Shown one piece after another: positions 21,093-29,796 of a DNA stretch of 64,000 nucleotides. Under the pieces are notes generated by a model. It ran no database searches. It was not told where the DNA came from and saw nothing but the letters and a program-made list of their open reading frames with translations. Made by a program: the position numbers and the translations under genes. Position 1 is the stretch's first letter; each line of letters begins with the position of its first letter. The stretch covers positions 1,228,615 to 1,292,614 of the forward strand of contig OZ037905.1 in assembly GCA_964035575.1 (NCBI GenBank), written 5' to 3'. This DNA comes from Rhynchopus sp. YZ270_cl-10 (lineage: Eukaryota > Euglenozoa > Diplonemea > Diplonemida > Diplonemidae).

Positions 21093-21496
21093 TTCCCCGC
21101 CGAGCCCCCACGTCCTGGGCTGGACGTTAAATTGCATCCGGGGGCCCTTTTGTGGCACTCCTCCTGAAACTCTATGAAGGTCTGACCTGAGGGTAAAAGG
21201 TGCTGGGTATGCTACCCTGGGTGCTGAAGGCAGGCACACAACATGTGTGGAGGGACCTGCAGAGCCCTAGCCAGTGAAGCCAAGGAGGCCCCCCTAGGAA
21301 ACTAGGGAACGGATTGGAAGAGACCTCGCCGGCAGCCGGGAACCCTCCCTGGGCTAGTACAATGATGAAACTTCAATCTTAAGTCCACACCCATGTGGCG
21401 GCCGCTTTGGCATGCGTCTGTAAGGACAGCCTTGACTGATACTTTCTGTATTAGCACACGATTGCCTCCCTGAAGGCTACGTAGCTACCTGAGTAC
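21093..21496 (+). mobile_element. SINE-like element, copy 1 (404 bp)
   Basis: Present only in the first unit, in the spacer between the CCCH tail and gene X. It is flanked by a 16-bp direct repeat AAAGAAAGCATATATG (21077-21092 and 21497-21512) that occurs once in the other units: a clear target-site duplication. It has several short perfect hairpins: ACGTCC-TGGGCT-GGACGT near the 5' end, GGGTA-TGC-TACCC, and CCCTAG-GAAA-CTAGGG (21292-21307) with a GNRA-type tetraloop. It ends GAGTAC followed by A. No coding potential. I find no convincing tRNA-type A/B boxes, so the promoter origin is open; it could be a structured leader/tail derivative of a LINE. Confidence 0.85.
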
Positions 21497-21681
21497 AAAG
21501 AAAGCATATATGCAAAATGAGATACTATTGCAACAGAAAATGCCACCCACCCACCCCTGCTTTTTATTTTCTTCTGATTCTTCTCCAGTTGCTGCCTTCC
21601 TCCACGAACACACCAACACAAAACACAGGGCACTAATATATACATTACTAATACTATCACACAACAAACACATTTGTAGCA

Positions 21682-22914
21682 ATGAGCTCGGTAGATTCTG
21701 TTCGGCAGTATTCTGTCACATCAACAACAGGAGGCAGCATAGGAAACACAGACTCAGACTTTGAGCCCAGTGGTTGCTGCTTTAGCATCACTGACATTGC
21801 AGGACCCACAAATCCAGTGGAGCGAGGGTACGCATCAGTTTTGCTGAATGGCTTACAACTCATACGCTGCAACCTCCCGCTCCCAGGGAAAGAAGAAACA
21901 CTCACAGTGTCGGCCGATGAAGACATGAACATCACTGGGGAAAAGGGCGGGCTTGGCATTGACGCTCTCTTTATCACAACGCATGATCCGTTTCCTGGGA
22001 GTGCGTGGACTGCAACCCTGGAATGTACCTGTGAAGGCCGTGAGGATGTTGAAGTTGATCTTGGGAACCTCATGCAGTCCCAGGATGCGTCACACTCTGG
22101 CCACTACATTGCATACCACCCAACTACATTCACAGTGAAGGTTCAACACATGCCAATTGACAATGTGAAGCAAGGGTCCGCAGAGAGGCAACTTGTTAAA
22201 GAGGTCAGAGCTATTTTGGAAAACCCACGGCTGAATGTGTGCAGAGGATCTCTGGGGTCTATTGTGCTGAGCAACAAAGCGAAGGAGAGTCCACTCTACG
22301 ACAACGTTGTGGGGAAATGCTACGGTGGTGCCTGGCAGGAATTTCTCAGGGCCCATCCTGGGGACTTCTCTCTGTTCCACTATTCTGATGAGGATATTGT
22401 TGAAAATTGTCTTGCGCCACAGATAAAAAAGTCTGATGCACGTGTCTGCCTCTTTGGAACACCGCTCTCTTCAGTGCGCGAAATAGACAAGTCGAGAAGC
22501 AAGGTCCAACGTGAAGATGAGGAAAATCTTAAAAAGGCCCTGCTCGGAATGCTCTCTGAAGGCCCCATGTCCCAGAAGGAGCTGTTGCAGAAGTTGAATG
22601 GATTTGAAGTGTTCACAAACTCTCTATTCCCAAGCCACTCTCTGCTCATGCGGTTTCTCTCCAGACACGATAAAACATTTGTGTGGACAGCAGGGCCCGA
22701 CCAGCCTACGCGTATTGGCCTGGCCTCTTCTGATAGAATTCTCTGCCACGACAGTCAGCACATAAAACCTAGCACAAGTAGCACAGCTCAGAAGCACAGC
22801 CTACCTCGTTTTCTCAATCAGCACATAGGGTTCAACATGAAGCCAACTTCTCAACAGCAGCCAGTGTACCGACATGATCCATACAGCACCGTGCCATTCT
22901 ACTATTCCCAATAA
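21682..22914 (+). CDS. Gene X copy 1: unrecognised 410-aa protein, possible tandem winged-helix
   Basis: ATG at 21682 follows an A/C-rich leader (CACATTTGTAGCAATG). I do not recognise the protein. The N-terminal about 170 residues are mixed beta-type with Cys residues (GCCFSITDI, ECTCEGREDVEVDL). Residues about 175-265 (RQLVKEVRAILENPRLN ... WQEFLRAHPGDFSLFHY) and about 285-355 (LKKALLGMLSEGPMSQKELL ... LLMRFLSRHDKTFVWT) share a helix-helix-helix-wing layout like OST-HTH/LOTUS or other winged-helix domains; this is inference from pattern only. The C-terminus is Ser/Gln/Tyr-rich (STSSTAQK, TSQQQPVYR). No signal peptide or membrane segment, so probably intracellular. It is always followed by actin about 0.8 kb downstream on the same strand. 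All six copies encode the same protein except copy 5. Confidence 0.85.
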   Translation: MSSVDSVRQYSVTSTTGGSIGNTDSDFEPSGCCFSITDIAGPTNPVERGYASVLLNGLQLIRCNLPLPGKEETLTVSADEDMNITGEKGGLGIDALFITTHDPFPGSAWTATLECTCEGREDVEVDLGNLMQSQDASHSGHYIAYHPTTFTVKVQHMPIDNVKQGSAERQLVKEVRAILENPRLNVCRGSLGSIVLSNKAKESPLYDNVVGKCYGGAWQEFLRAHPGDFSLFHYSDEDIVENCLAPQIKKSDARVCLFGTPLSSVREIDKSRSKVQREDEENLKKALLGMLSEGPMSQKELLQKLNGFEVFTNSLFPSHSLLMRFLSRHDKTFVWTAGPDQPTRIGLASSDRILCHDSQHIKPSTSSTAQKHSLPRFLNQHIGFNMKPTSQQQPVYRHDPYSTVPFYYSQ

Positions 22915-23737
22915 TATGTAACTACGCCTGTTCCAAAGATGACCAGTCACCCATATGTGAATCCCTCTACCTACCCTCACATAAAACAAAAAGAAAAACA
23001 AAAAAAAGAAAGAAAGAAAGAAAGCAAATAAAGAAGGATGCAAAGAGAGAAAGAAAGAAATAAAGATCTTGCACTGTTTCACAAATATGAAGGAAAAAAA
23101 GAAAAAAGTGACATCTCCCCCACTCCCTCTGCTTAGACATAGTTTTACCTTCCCCCAGCCAAGAAACAACAACACACCACACCACAGCTCCAGAGAACCA
23201 CAACTTCATGTGTGCAAGGGCAGTATGCATGCACACACCTCTCTCGGTTTATAGGCTTCTAGGGAAAGGTTCTAGGCACTCCAGTATTGTTACTCCACAA
23301 ACCCACAACCCGCAAACCGCAAACCCAAAAGGCATGAGGCAATGTCCTCAGAATCCTCCACTGACCCCCCAGTCCTCTCAGTTGCAAGTCTCCACACCTC
23401 TCATCACAGGAACACCTAAGACAACATACAGGGGGGTTGTAATTTATGGACAGATTTTACGGATATTCTGTCCATAAATTTAGTTCTGTCCATAAAAGCT
23501 CAACTTTTTGCGTGTATAAATATTTTTTCAGGATTTTTGGTGCACATGGTGTTTTCTCTTTGGTTTTCTGGTTTCTTGCTGGGTTTGGAGGTCCCTGCTG
23601 TGTGTGTGTGTGGGTTGTGGCCCTGACAGTGAACCACCCACCCCACGTGGCTGACCCCCCCAAACCCCCCCACCACAAGTACCCACAGACTCAAACCACA
23701 GAACAACACATACCCTTAAACACATACAAACTTCAAC
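22915..23737 (+). promoter_or_regulatory. Gene X-actin spacer with dyad module and TATA-like motif
   Basis: 823 bp with an A/G-rich stretch (22980-23110) holding AATAAA-type signals for gene X. At 23442-23454 lies ATTTATGGACAGA, whose perfect inverse TCTGTCCATAAAT is at 23467-23479; a third half-site TCTGTCCATAAA is at 23485-23496. TATAAA at 23515-23520 lies about 220 bp before the actin ATG. The leader is C/A-rich. The dyad position, just upstream of the TATA-like site, suggests a protein-binding element for actin expression. Equivalent dyads: 30324, 37582, 44816, 51634 and 58521. Confidence 0.55.
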
Positions 23738-24912
23738 ATGGATGACGACCAGCAAGCAATCGTCTGTGACAATGGGTCTGGGATGGTGAAGGCAGGTTTC
23801 GCAGGAGACGATGCCCCAAGGTCTGTGTTTCCGTCCATTGTTGGAAGGCCAAAGACCGCTGCAGCAATGATGGGAACGGCAAAGAAGGAAGCCTACATTG
23901 GTGACGACGCACAGTCCAAGCGTGGTATTCTGCTGATCAAGTATCCGATTGAGCATGGTATCATCACAAACTGGGATGACATGGAAAAGATCTGGCACCA
24001 CACCTTCTTCAACGAGCTCCGTGTTGCACCTGAGGATCACCCCGTGCTTCTCACAGAAGCGCCCATGAACCCAAAGGCCAACCGTGAAAAGATGACACAG
24101 ATCATGTTTGAGACGTTCAACAGCCCTGCAATGTACGTTGGGATCCAGGCGGTGCTGTCCCTGTACTCATCAGGACGCACAACAGGAATTGTTCTTGACT
24201 CAGGAGATGGTGTGACCCACACAGTTCCCATCTACGAGGGGTACTCTCTGCCGCACGCCGTGCTTCGTATTGACATGGCTGGAAGAGACATGACAGACTG
24301 GATGATCAAGCTTCTGACAGAACGTGGTAACAGCTTTGTCACCTCTGCAGAACGCGAGATTGTGCGTGATGTGAAAGAAAAGCTCGCCTATGTTGCCTTG
24401 GTATGCATATTTTGTACAGGAAAAAGAAAACCCCAAAAACCCTACAGGACTTTGACGAGGAGATGTCCCTGGCCTCATCGTCGTCGTCGTTGGAAAAGGA
24501 CTACGAGCTTCCCGATGGACAGGTGATCACAGTGGGCTCGGAGAGATTCCGTTGCCCTGAGGCACTCTTCAAGCCACAGTTCATTGGGCTTGAGGCAAAC
24601 GGAATCCATGAGACGGTGTACAACTCCATCATGAAGTGTGACATCGATGTGCGTAAGGACTTGTACGCCAACATTGTTCTCTCAGGAGGAACTACGATGT
24701 ACGAGGGGCTTGCAGACCGTCTTTCCAAGGAAGTCACAAACCTGGCACCAAACAGCATGAAGATCAAGGTTGTTGCCCCACCGGAGAGAAAGTACTCTGT
24801 GTGGATTGGAGGGTCCATCCTCTCTTCCCTTTCTACCTTTGCGTCCATGTGGGTCAAGAAGGAGGAGTATGATGAGAGCGGCCCGGGTATTGTCCACAAG
24901 AAGTGCTTCTAG
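23738..24912 (+). CDS. act: Actin, copy 1 (two exons)
   Basis: Cytoskeletal ATPase that forms F-actin. Exon 1 is 23738-24400 (221 codons), intron 24401-24447 (47 nt, GTATGC...CTACAG, phase 0), exon 2 24448-24912, giving 375 residues, the canonical actin length. Signatures: acidic N-terminus [23 protein letters not shown] (first phosphate loop), [45 protein letters not shown] (second phosphate loop) and C-terminal VHKKCF. The splice restores LAYVAL-DFDEEM exactly. Unspliced reading gives a frameshift, so splicing is required. The TATA-like site and the dyad module lie upstream; a hairpin and a second dyad module lie downstream before the VNTR. Confidence 0.98.
24401..24447 (+). other. 47-nt spliceosomal intron of actin
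   Basis: GT-AG intron between codons 221 and 222, present identically in all six copies (31283-31329, 38541-38587, 45775-45821, 52593-52639, 59480-59526). An internal AG at 24418-24419 (TTTTGTACAG) would give a 19-nt intron and break the frame, so the distal AG is used. It is the only intron I can identify in the window. Confidence 0.95.
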
Positions 24913-25561
24913 TCTTCAGAAACTACCGATGGAGACTAACCAAAAGCAACAGCGATACAAGACAAAAGCAAACACGAACTGTCGGGGTATTGGGGTGATA
25001 GGGTTTTGGGGAGAACTTGCCTGTGGTGTGCATATTATTTTTTTTGTTTTCTTATATTATGTGTGTGAGAAGAATGACAAACGATGCAAACAAACAAAAA
25101 AGCAGATGTGAATACAAAACAAAAGCAAAGCATACAAAACAAACAAACAAAAAAGAAACATGATTTTCCCTCAGTTCTCCTTTGAAACACCCCAGCACCA
25201 CACAGCATTCAACTACACATATTCCCAACACAACCCAACATTCACAGGTACTCATATACATAGCATCTCCACAAGCCTCTATTATCATTTCCAAAAACCC
25301 TTTCCTACCCTCTTTCTTCTTTATAGAAGGAGCGTCACCCATGCCATCCCTGAGTCATACCAACCCTATCTAATGGTTGCAGCCTTCTCCTACATATCAT
25401 AAAAAGCCATGCACAAACCATCAGCTCATACTTCCTCTCATTTACTTACACTCACCCATTATTCTTGCACGCGTCACTTCGTATATTCTCCATTCTTCAT
25501 TCTCCATTCACTGTGGCACCCCACCCACACACACACCCAGACCCACCCACACTACAGGGAG

Positions 25562-25611
25562 ACCAAAACTCTCTGTATTTTCCTTAAGGGGAAAGTACAG
25601 AGAGTTTTGGT
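25562..25611. other. 50-nt inverted repeat (hairpin) 3' of actin
   Basis: ACCAAAACTCTCTGTA and its perfect complement TACAGAGAGTTTTGGT surround an 18-nt centre that itself pairs partly (TTTCC/GGAAA). Located about 650 bp after the actin stop and facing the convergent ARF gene. Present in all units (32444, 39702, 46936, 53754, 60641). In units 5 and 6 one stem base is changed (T to G at 53788 and 60675), which breaks one pair. Confidence 0.85.
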
Positions 25612-25643
25612 TAGCAGGGTTAACACATATATTAAGAACTGAG

Positions 25644-25705
25644 TTTATGGACAGATATTCTGACATTTCTGTCCATAAAGTATGAAACCCCATTTCTGTC
25701 CATAA
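25644..25705. promoter_or_regulatory. Second dyad module, same half-sites as upstream of actin
   Basis: TTTATGGACAGA at 25644-25655, TCTGTCCATAAA at 25668-25679 and TCTGTCCATAA at 25695-25705: the same forward-reverse-reverse order as the module at 23442-23496. The pair of modules brackets the actin gene (about 2.26 kb). Equivalent sites begin at 32526, 39784, 47018, 53836 and 60723. Confidence 0.75.
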
Positions 25706-25715
25706 CATCCGAAAC

Positions 25716-26024
25716 CAGGTACACAGGTACACAGGTACACAGGTACACAGGTACACAGGTACACAGGTACACAGGTACACAGGTACACAGGTACACAGGT
25801 ACACAGGTACACAGGTACACAGGTACACAGGTACACAGGTACACAGGTACACAGGTACACAGGTACACAGGTACACAGGTACACAGGTACACAGGTACAC
25901 AGGTACACAGGTACACAGGTACACAGGTACACAGGTACACAGGTACACAGGTACACAGGTACACAGGTACACAGGTACACAGGTACACAGGTACACAGGT
26001 ACACAGGTACACAGGTACACAGGT
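25716..26024. repeat. VNTR (CAGGTACA)n, unit 1, about 39 copies
   Basis: 309 bp of pure octamer repeat between actin and ARF. It starts directly after the second dyad module and ends at GTGCACACAC. Open frames of YLCTCVPV type across it are repeat artefacts. Confidence 0.97.
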
Positions 26025-26545
26025 GCACACACGGTTCCCCATTGTGTAGGAGTACCGTCACCATAGGAATAGTAGTCCTGAAGATATGTCACCCAGTGGG
26101 TTAACAGCACACACACACTTGGCACCACAGACACACCTGGGTTTTGAAGCTTAAGAGAAAGAAGCTGTTCCTGTGGTGTGGACAGGGGTGTGAATGGGTA
26201 GACTAGGGTTTATTCAGGACATTTGAAGACTCATGATTATGTTTTGTAGGAAGCAGATAGAAGCTGATGTAGGAGGCGTGGCTGTGGGTTGAAAGGCAGG
26301 GAATGAAGAAATGAAATGGACACATAGCAATAGAAAATATGGGTTGGGTTTGATTTAGCTTTTCACTTTTGTATTTTGTTGCAGTATTTGTATTTCACAT
26401 CTCTTTGTTTGAAAAAGGCATCACAAGACAGGCTAAATATGTCTTGTCTTCCCTACCCCAGTCCCAGCCTCCGTCCCAATCCCTATTGTTACCCCCCCCC
26501 CCCTGTCCCCAAACCCATGTGCTACAACACTAAAACCCCACGGCC
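26025..26545. other. Spacer between VNTR and ARF 3' end, with 43-bp duplicated motif copy A
   Basis: 521 bp containing copy A (26040-26082) of a 43-bp motif starting CATTGTGTAGGAGT; copy B lies on the other side of ARF at 27363-27405 with one mismatch. A 12-C run at 26492-26503 is near the ARF 3' end. No gene seen. Copy A in other units: 33298, 40532, 47358, 54240, 61175. Confidence 0.7.
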
Positions 26546-27091
26546 CTAGTTTCTTGACTTCATTGATGATGACAGCCAGTCAAGCCCTTCATACAAACCC
26601 TCTCCAGTTGCAGCGCAGCTTCCCTGGATGTACCACTCACGGAGTCGGAGAGAGTGCAGCCCAAGCTTGTCGGTCATTTCAGCTGGTGTCATCGCCTTTG
26701 GAAGATCCTGCTTGTTTGCAAGCACAAGAAGTGTTGCATCACGGAGGGCATCATCTGTTGCCAGCTTGTGCAGCTCATCACGCGCAAGAGAAATTCTGTC
26801 CCTGTCGTTGCTGTCAACAACAAAGATGATGCCGTCAGTCCCCTCAAAGTAGTGGCGCCACAGTGGCCTCAGCTTGTCCTGGCCACCAACGTCCCACATG
26901 GTGAACTTGAGGTTCTTGTACTCCACTGTCTCCACATTGAACCCGATTGTTGGTATGGATGTGATCAAATCACCCAGCTTCAGCTTGTACAGCACAGTGG
27001 TCTTGCCAGAAGCATCAAGCCCCACCATCAGCATCTTCACGTTCTTCTTCCCTGCAAAGAGGGTTGTCAGTGCAGAAGCAATGTTGCCCAT
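26546..27091 (-). CDS. arf1: ARF-family small GTPase, copy 1
   Basis: 181 residues, the usual ARF1 length, starting at the ATG at 27091 ([12 protein letters not shown]). Gly2 is the expected N-myristoylation site, so the in-frame Pro/Asn/Thr-rich extension upstream is not used. Motifs: P-loop GLDASGKTT (most ARFs have GLDAAGKT), switch [34 protein letters not shown] and [20 protein letters not shown]1-type proteins recruit COPI and other coats to Golgi membranes through GEF/GAP cycling. It converges with actin and diverges from the CCCH gene. All five copies encode the same protein. Confidence 0.97.
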   Translation of the reverse strand: MGNIASALTTLFAGKKNVKMLMVGLDASGKTTVLYKLKLGDLITSIPTIGFNVETVEYKNLKFTMWDVGGQDKLRPLWRHYFEGTDGIIFVVDSNDRDRISLARDELHKLATDDALRDATLLVLANKQDLPKAMTPAEMTDKLGLHSLRLREWYIQGSCAATGEGLYEGLDWLSSSMKSRN

Positions 27092-27675
27092 GGTGAAATG
27101 TATGTGTGAGTTTTGTGTGAATGTCTGTGTTGTTGTTGTGTTTGTTGCACTGGGGCTGGGACGGAGTGGGGTGGGGTGGGGTGGAATGGTGGGGTTTGGG
27201 TTTGGGTTTGGGTTCAGTGAGGTTGGCATTTTCTCCCACTCCTGTCGGACAAGGGCACCCCAACTGCTCAGGGGGTGTACACCAGCTCATGGGTGCACAC
27301 ACAAGTTGCTGTACACCAGCCAACCAGCCAACCCAACTTAGTGCCTCTTATGGTCGGTTCGCCATTGTGTAGGAGTGCCGTCACCATAGGAATAGTAGTC
27401 CTGAACATATATTAGCAAGATTGTAGGTAGCTGTAATATGGAGGTTTATGTGGGGCCACCCTTGGGTTCACAGCACACAGACTTGGCCCCACAGAATAGA
27501 CTGGCCAAGGACAGAGGGGCTCACCTCTTCCACACACCCGTCTTTCTTTGTTTTCACCCACCTACCCACCCACTCGCCCACCCAGGCACCCACCCCCCCC
27601 CCCCCCCCCCCCCCCTTCATGCCCCACACCCACACACTGCACAGACAAAACAAACACACATTTTTTGAACATAAC
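27092..27675. promoter_or_regulatory. Divergent ARF/CCCH intergenic region
   Basis: 584 bp shared by the minus-strand ARF and plus-strand CCCH starts. On the plus strand it has G-rich runs (GGGGTGGGGTGGGGT near 27168 and GGGTTT repeats near 27190-27210), the 43-bp motif copy B (27363-27405), and a 23-C homopolymer (27593-27615) about 60 bp before the CCCH ATG. The similarity between the surroundings of copies A and B extends on both sides (GGTGCACACAC before; CAGCACACA...CTTGG after), so a segment of about 100 bp was duplicated around ARF. Copy B in other units: 34621, 41855, 48681, 55561. Confidence 0.65.
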
Positions 27676-28350
27676 ATGAACACAATGTCGGAAGTCAAAG
27701 TGATCGAGGCAAGAGACCCTGGAAACCGCGCCCAGCGTGTTGCATTCCATTTTTCAGAAACATATGAAACGAAAGGACGAACAGCATATCTTCAAGGGAC
27801 CCTTGGAAGTAGACCACTGAATGTGTGCATACTATTTCATAGAGGGAAGTGCAAGTCACAGAAGACATGCCGTCAACTACATGTGAGTCCAGATGCTGTG
27901 GACAGACTTCGCGATGAAATGGCCGGCCAGTGCTGTGCGCTTCATTCCGGAAAATGGGCCAGCGAAAAATGCGTCATGTTGAAGGGCAAGGACAACATAG
28001 CATTGCTCTCTGTGAGCAATTTTAGCAGTACAAGGGGTTTGGAGGAGCTTTTGCGCAGGGGGGACAGAATTATTGTACAAAAGAACAGGATTTGTGGGCT
28101 GAACAAGTTGAAGAGATGCAAATGGGGCGAGCGCTGTATCAACATCCATCTCTGCCGCGAACTTGACTTGGAGAACCTTGCATCACCGTGCCCTTCCAGT
28201 ACTTGCTCTAGCAGTGAATCCTATGCGGACACCTGGCAGGGTGGCAGCACGTCAAGCAGCAGCAAATCCAGTGTCGATACCCTATCCCCTTCTTCAGCAT
28301 CTGAAGGAACTTTCATGGCACTGAGCAGGTTTGCTGCACACTGGGTTTAA
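27676..28350 (+). CDS. CCCH zinc-finger protein, copy 1 (224 aa)
   Basis: Start taken at ATG 27676 (MNTMSEVKV; a second ATG is 9 nt later), just after an A/C-rich leader and the C tract. An upstream in-frame extension crosses the homopolymer and is not credible. Two C-x7-C-x5-C-x3-H fingers are visible: CILFHRGKCKSQKTCRQLH and CGLNKLKRCKWGERCINIH. The fingers are separated by a roughly 100-residue region that includes the motif CVMLKGKDNIALLSV. The C-terminal 70 residues are Ser-rich (SSSSKSSVDTLSPSSASEG). Tandem CCCH fingers typically bind AU-rich or other single-stranded RNA, so an mRNA-regulating role is inferred. The TAA stop overlaps an AATAAA signal (GTTTAATAAAAC). Confidence 0.9.
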   Translation: MNTMSEVKVIEARDPGNRAQRVAFHFSETYETKGRTAYLQGTLGSRPLNVCILFHRGKCKSQKTCRQLHVSPDAVDRLRDEMAGQCCALHSGKWASEKCVMLKGKDNIALLSVSNFSSTRGLEELLRRGDRIIVQKNRICGLNKLKRCKWGERCINIHLCRELDLENLASPCPSSTCSSSESYADTWQGGSTSSSSKSSVDTLSPSSASEGTFMALSRFAAHWV

Positions 28351-28563
28351 TAAAACAAAAAAGAAAAACAAAAACAAAAAAGAAAGCATATATGCAAAAT
28401 GAGATACTATTGCAACAGAAAATGCCACCCACCCACCCCTGCTTTTTATTTTCTTCTGATTCTTCTCCAGTTGCTGCCTTCCTCCACGAACACACCAACA
28501 CAAAACACAGGGCACTAATATATACATTACTAATACTATCACACAACAAACACATTTGTAGCA

Positions 28564-29796
28564 ATGAGCTCGGTAGATTCTGTTCGGCAGTATTCTGTCA
28601 CATCAACAACAGGAGGCAGCATAGGAAACACAGACTCAGACTTTGAGCCCAGTGGTTGCTGCTTTAGCATCACTGACATTGCAGGACCCACAAATCCAGT
28701 GGAGCGAGGGTACGCATCAGTTTTGCTGAATGGCTTACAACTCATACGCTGCAACCTCCCGCTCCCAGGGAAAGAAGAAACACTCACAGTGTCGGCCGAT
28801 GAAGACATGAACATCACTGGGGAAAAGGGCGGGCTTGGCATTGACGCTCTCTTTATCACAACGCATGATCCGTTTCCTGGGAGTGCGTGGACTGCAACCC
28901 TGGAATGTACCTGTGAAGGCCGTGAGGATGTTGAAGTTGATCTTGGGAACCTCATGCAGTCCCAGGATGCGTCACACTCTGGCCACTACATTGCATACCA
29001 CCCAACTACATTCACAGTGAAGGTTCAACACATGCCAATTGACAATGTGAAGCAAGGGTCCGCAGAGAGGCAACTTGTTAAAGAGGTCAGAGCTATTTTG
29101 GAAAACCCACGGCTGAATGTGTGCAGAGGATCTCTGGGGTCTATTGTGCTGAGCAACAAAGCGAAGGAGAGTCCACTCTACGACAACGTTGTGGGGAAAT
29201 GCTACGGTGGTGCCTGGCAGGAATTTCTCAGGGCCCATCCTGGGGACTTCTCTCTGTTCCACTATTCTGATGAGGATATTGTTGAAAATTGTCTTGCGCC
29301 ACAGATAAAAAAGTCTGATGCACGTGTCTGCCTCTTTGGAACACCGCTCTCTTCAGTGCGCGAAATAGACAAGTCGAGAAGCAAGGTCCAACGTGAAGAT
29401 GAGGAAAATCTTAAAAAGGCCCTGCTCGGAATGCTCTCTGAAGGCCCCATGTCCCAGAAGGAGCTGTTGCAGAAGTTGAATGGATTTGAAGTGTTCACAA
29501 ACTCTCTATTCCCAAGCCACTCTCTGCTCATGCGGTTTCTCTCCAGACACGATAAAACATTTGTGTGGACAGCAGGGCCCGACCAGCCTACGCGTATTGG
29601 CCTGGCCTCTTCTGATAGAATTCTCTGCCACGACAGTCAGCACATAAAACCTAGCACAAGTAGCACAGCTCAGAAGCACAGCCTACCTCGTTTTCTCAAT
29701 CAGCACATAGGGTTCAACATGAAGCCAACTTCTCAACAGCAGCCAGTGTACCGACATGATCCATACAGCACCGTGCCATTCTACTATTCCCAATAA
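28564..29796 (+). CDS. Gene X copy 2
   Basis: Same 410-residue protein as copy 1. Here the spacer from the CCCH stop to the ATG (28351-28563) is uninterrupted, showing the ancestral state of the site that carries the SINE-like insertion in unit 1. Confidence 0.85.
   Translation: MSSVDSVRQYSVTSTTGGSIGNTDSDFEPSGCCFSITDIAGPTNPVERGYASVLLNGLQLIRCNLPLPGKEETLTVSADEDMNITGEKGGLGIDALFITTHDPFPGSAWTATLECTCEGREDVEVDLGNLMQSQDASHSGHYIAYHPTTFTVKVQHMPIDNVKQGSAERQLVKEVRAILENPRLNVCRGSLGSIVLSNKAKESPLYDNVVGKCYGGAWQEFLRAHPGDFSLFHYSDEDIVENCLAPQIKKSDARVCLFGTPLSSVREIDKSRSKVQREDEENLKKALLGMLSEGPMSQKELLQKLNGFEVFTNSLFPSHSLLMRFLSRHDKTFVWTAGPDQPTRIGLASSDRILCHDSQHIKPSTSSTAQKHSLPRFLNQHIGFNMKPTSQQQPVYRHDPYSTVPFYYSQ

Noticed and set aside
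21241-21320. tRNA-type A/B box promoter in the SINE-like element
   Set aside because: TAGCCAGTG resembles an A box but the spacing is off and no matching B box (GGTTCGA-type) was found.
23528-24040. Open frames antisense to actin
   Set aside because: Shadow frames of a strongly conserved gene, without motifs of their own.
24401-24419. Ultra-short 19-nt actin intron ending at the first AG
   Set aside because: It would shift the frame; the 47-nt intron restores the conserved LAYVAL-DFDEEM.
25716-26024. CRISPR-like array
   Set aside because: Pure 8-bp tandem repeats without spacers, in a eukaryotic context.
25508-26134. Minus-strand open frames of YLCTCVPV repeats over the VNTRs
   Set aside because: Same artefact of the 8-bp repeat; lengths follow VNTR length in every unit.
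27185-27215. Telomere-like GGGTTT repeats
   Set aside because: Only about three or four units inside a promoter region repeated in every array copy; no chromosome end.
26546-27229. 227-residue ARF with N-terminal extension
   Set aside because: The extension is low-complexity Pro/Asn/Thr and would bury Gly2, the myristoylation site of ARF1-type proteins; the MGNIAS start gives the canonical length.
27448-28350. 300-303-residue form of the CCCH protein
   Set aside because: The extension crosses a C homopolymer whose length changes the upstream frame in unit 5, while the ATG-MNTMSEV reading stays constant.
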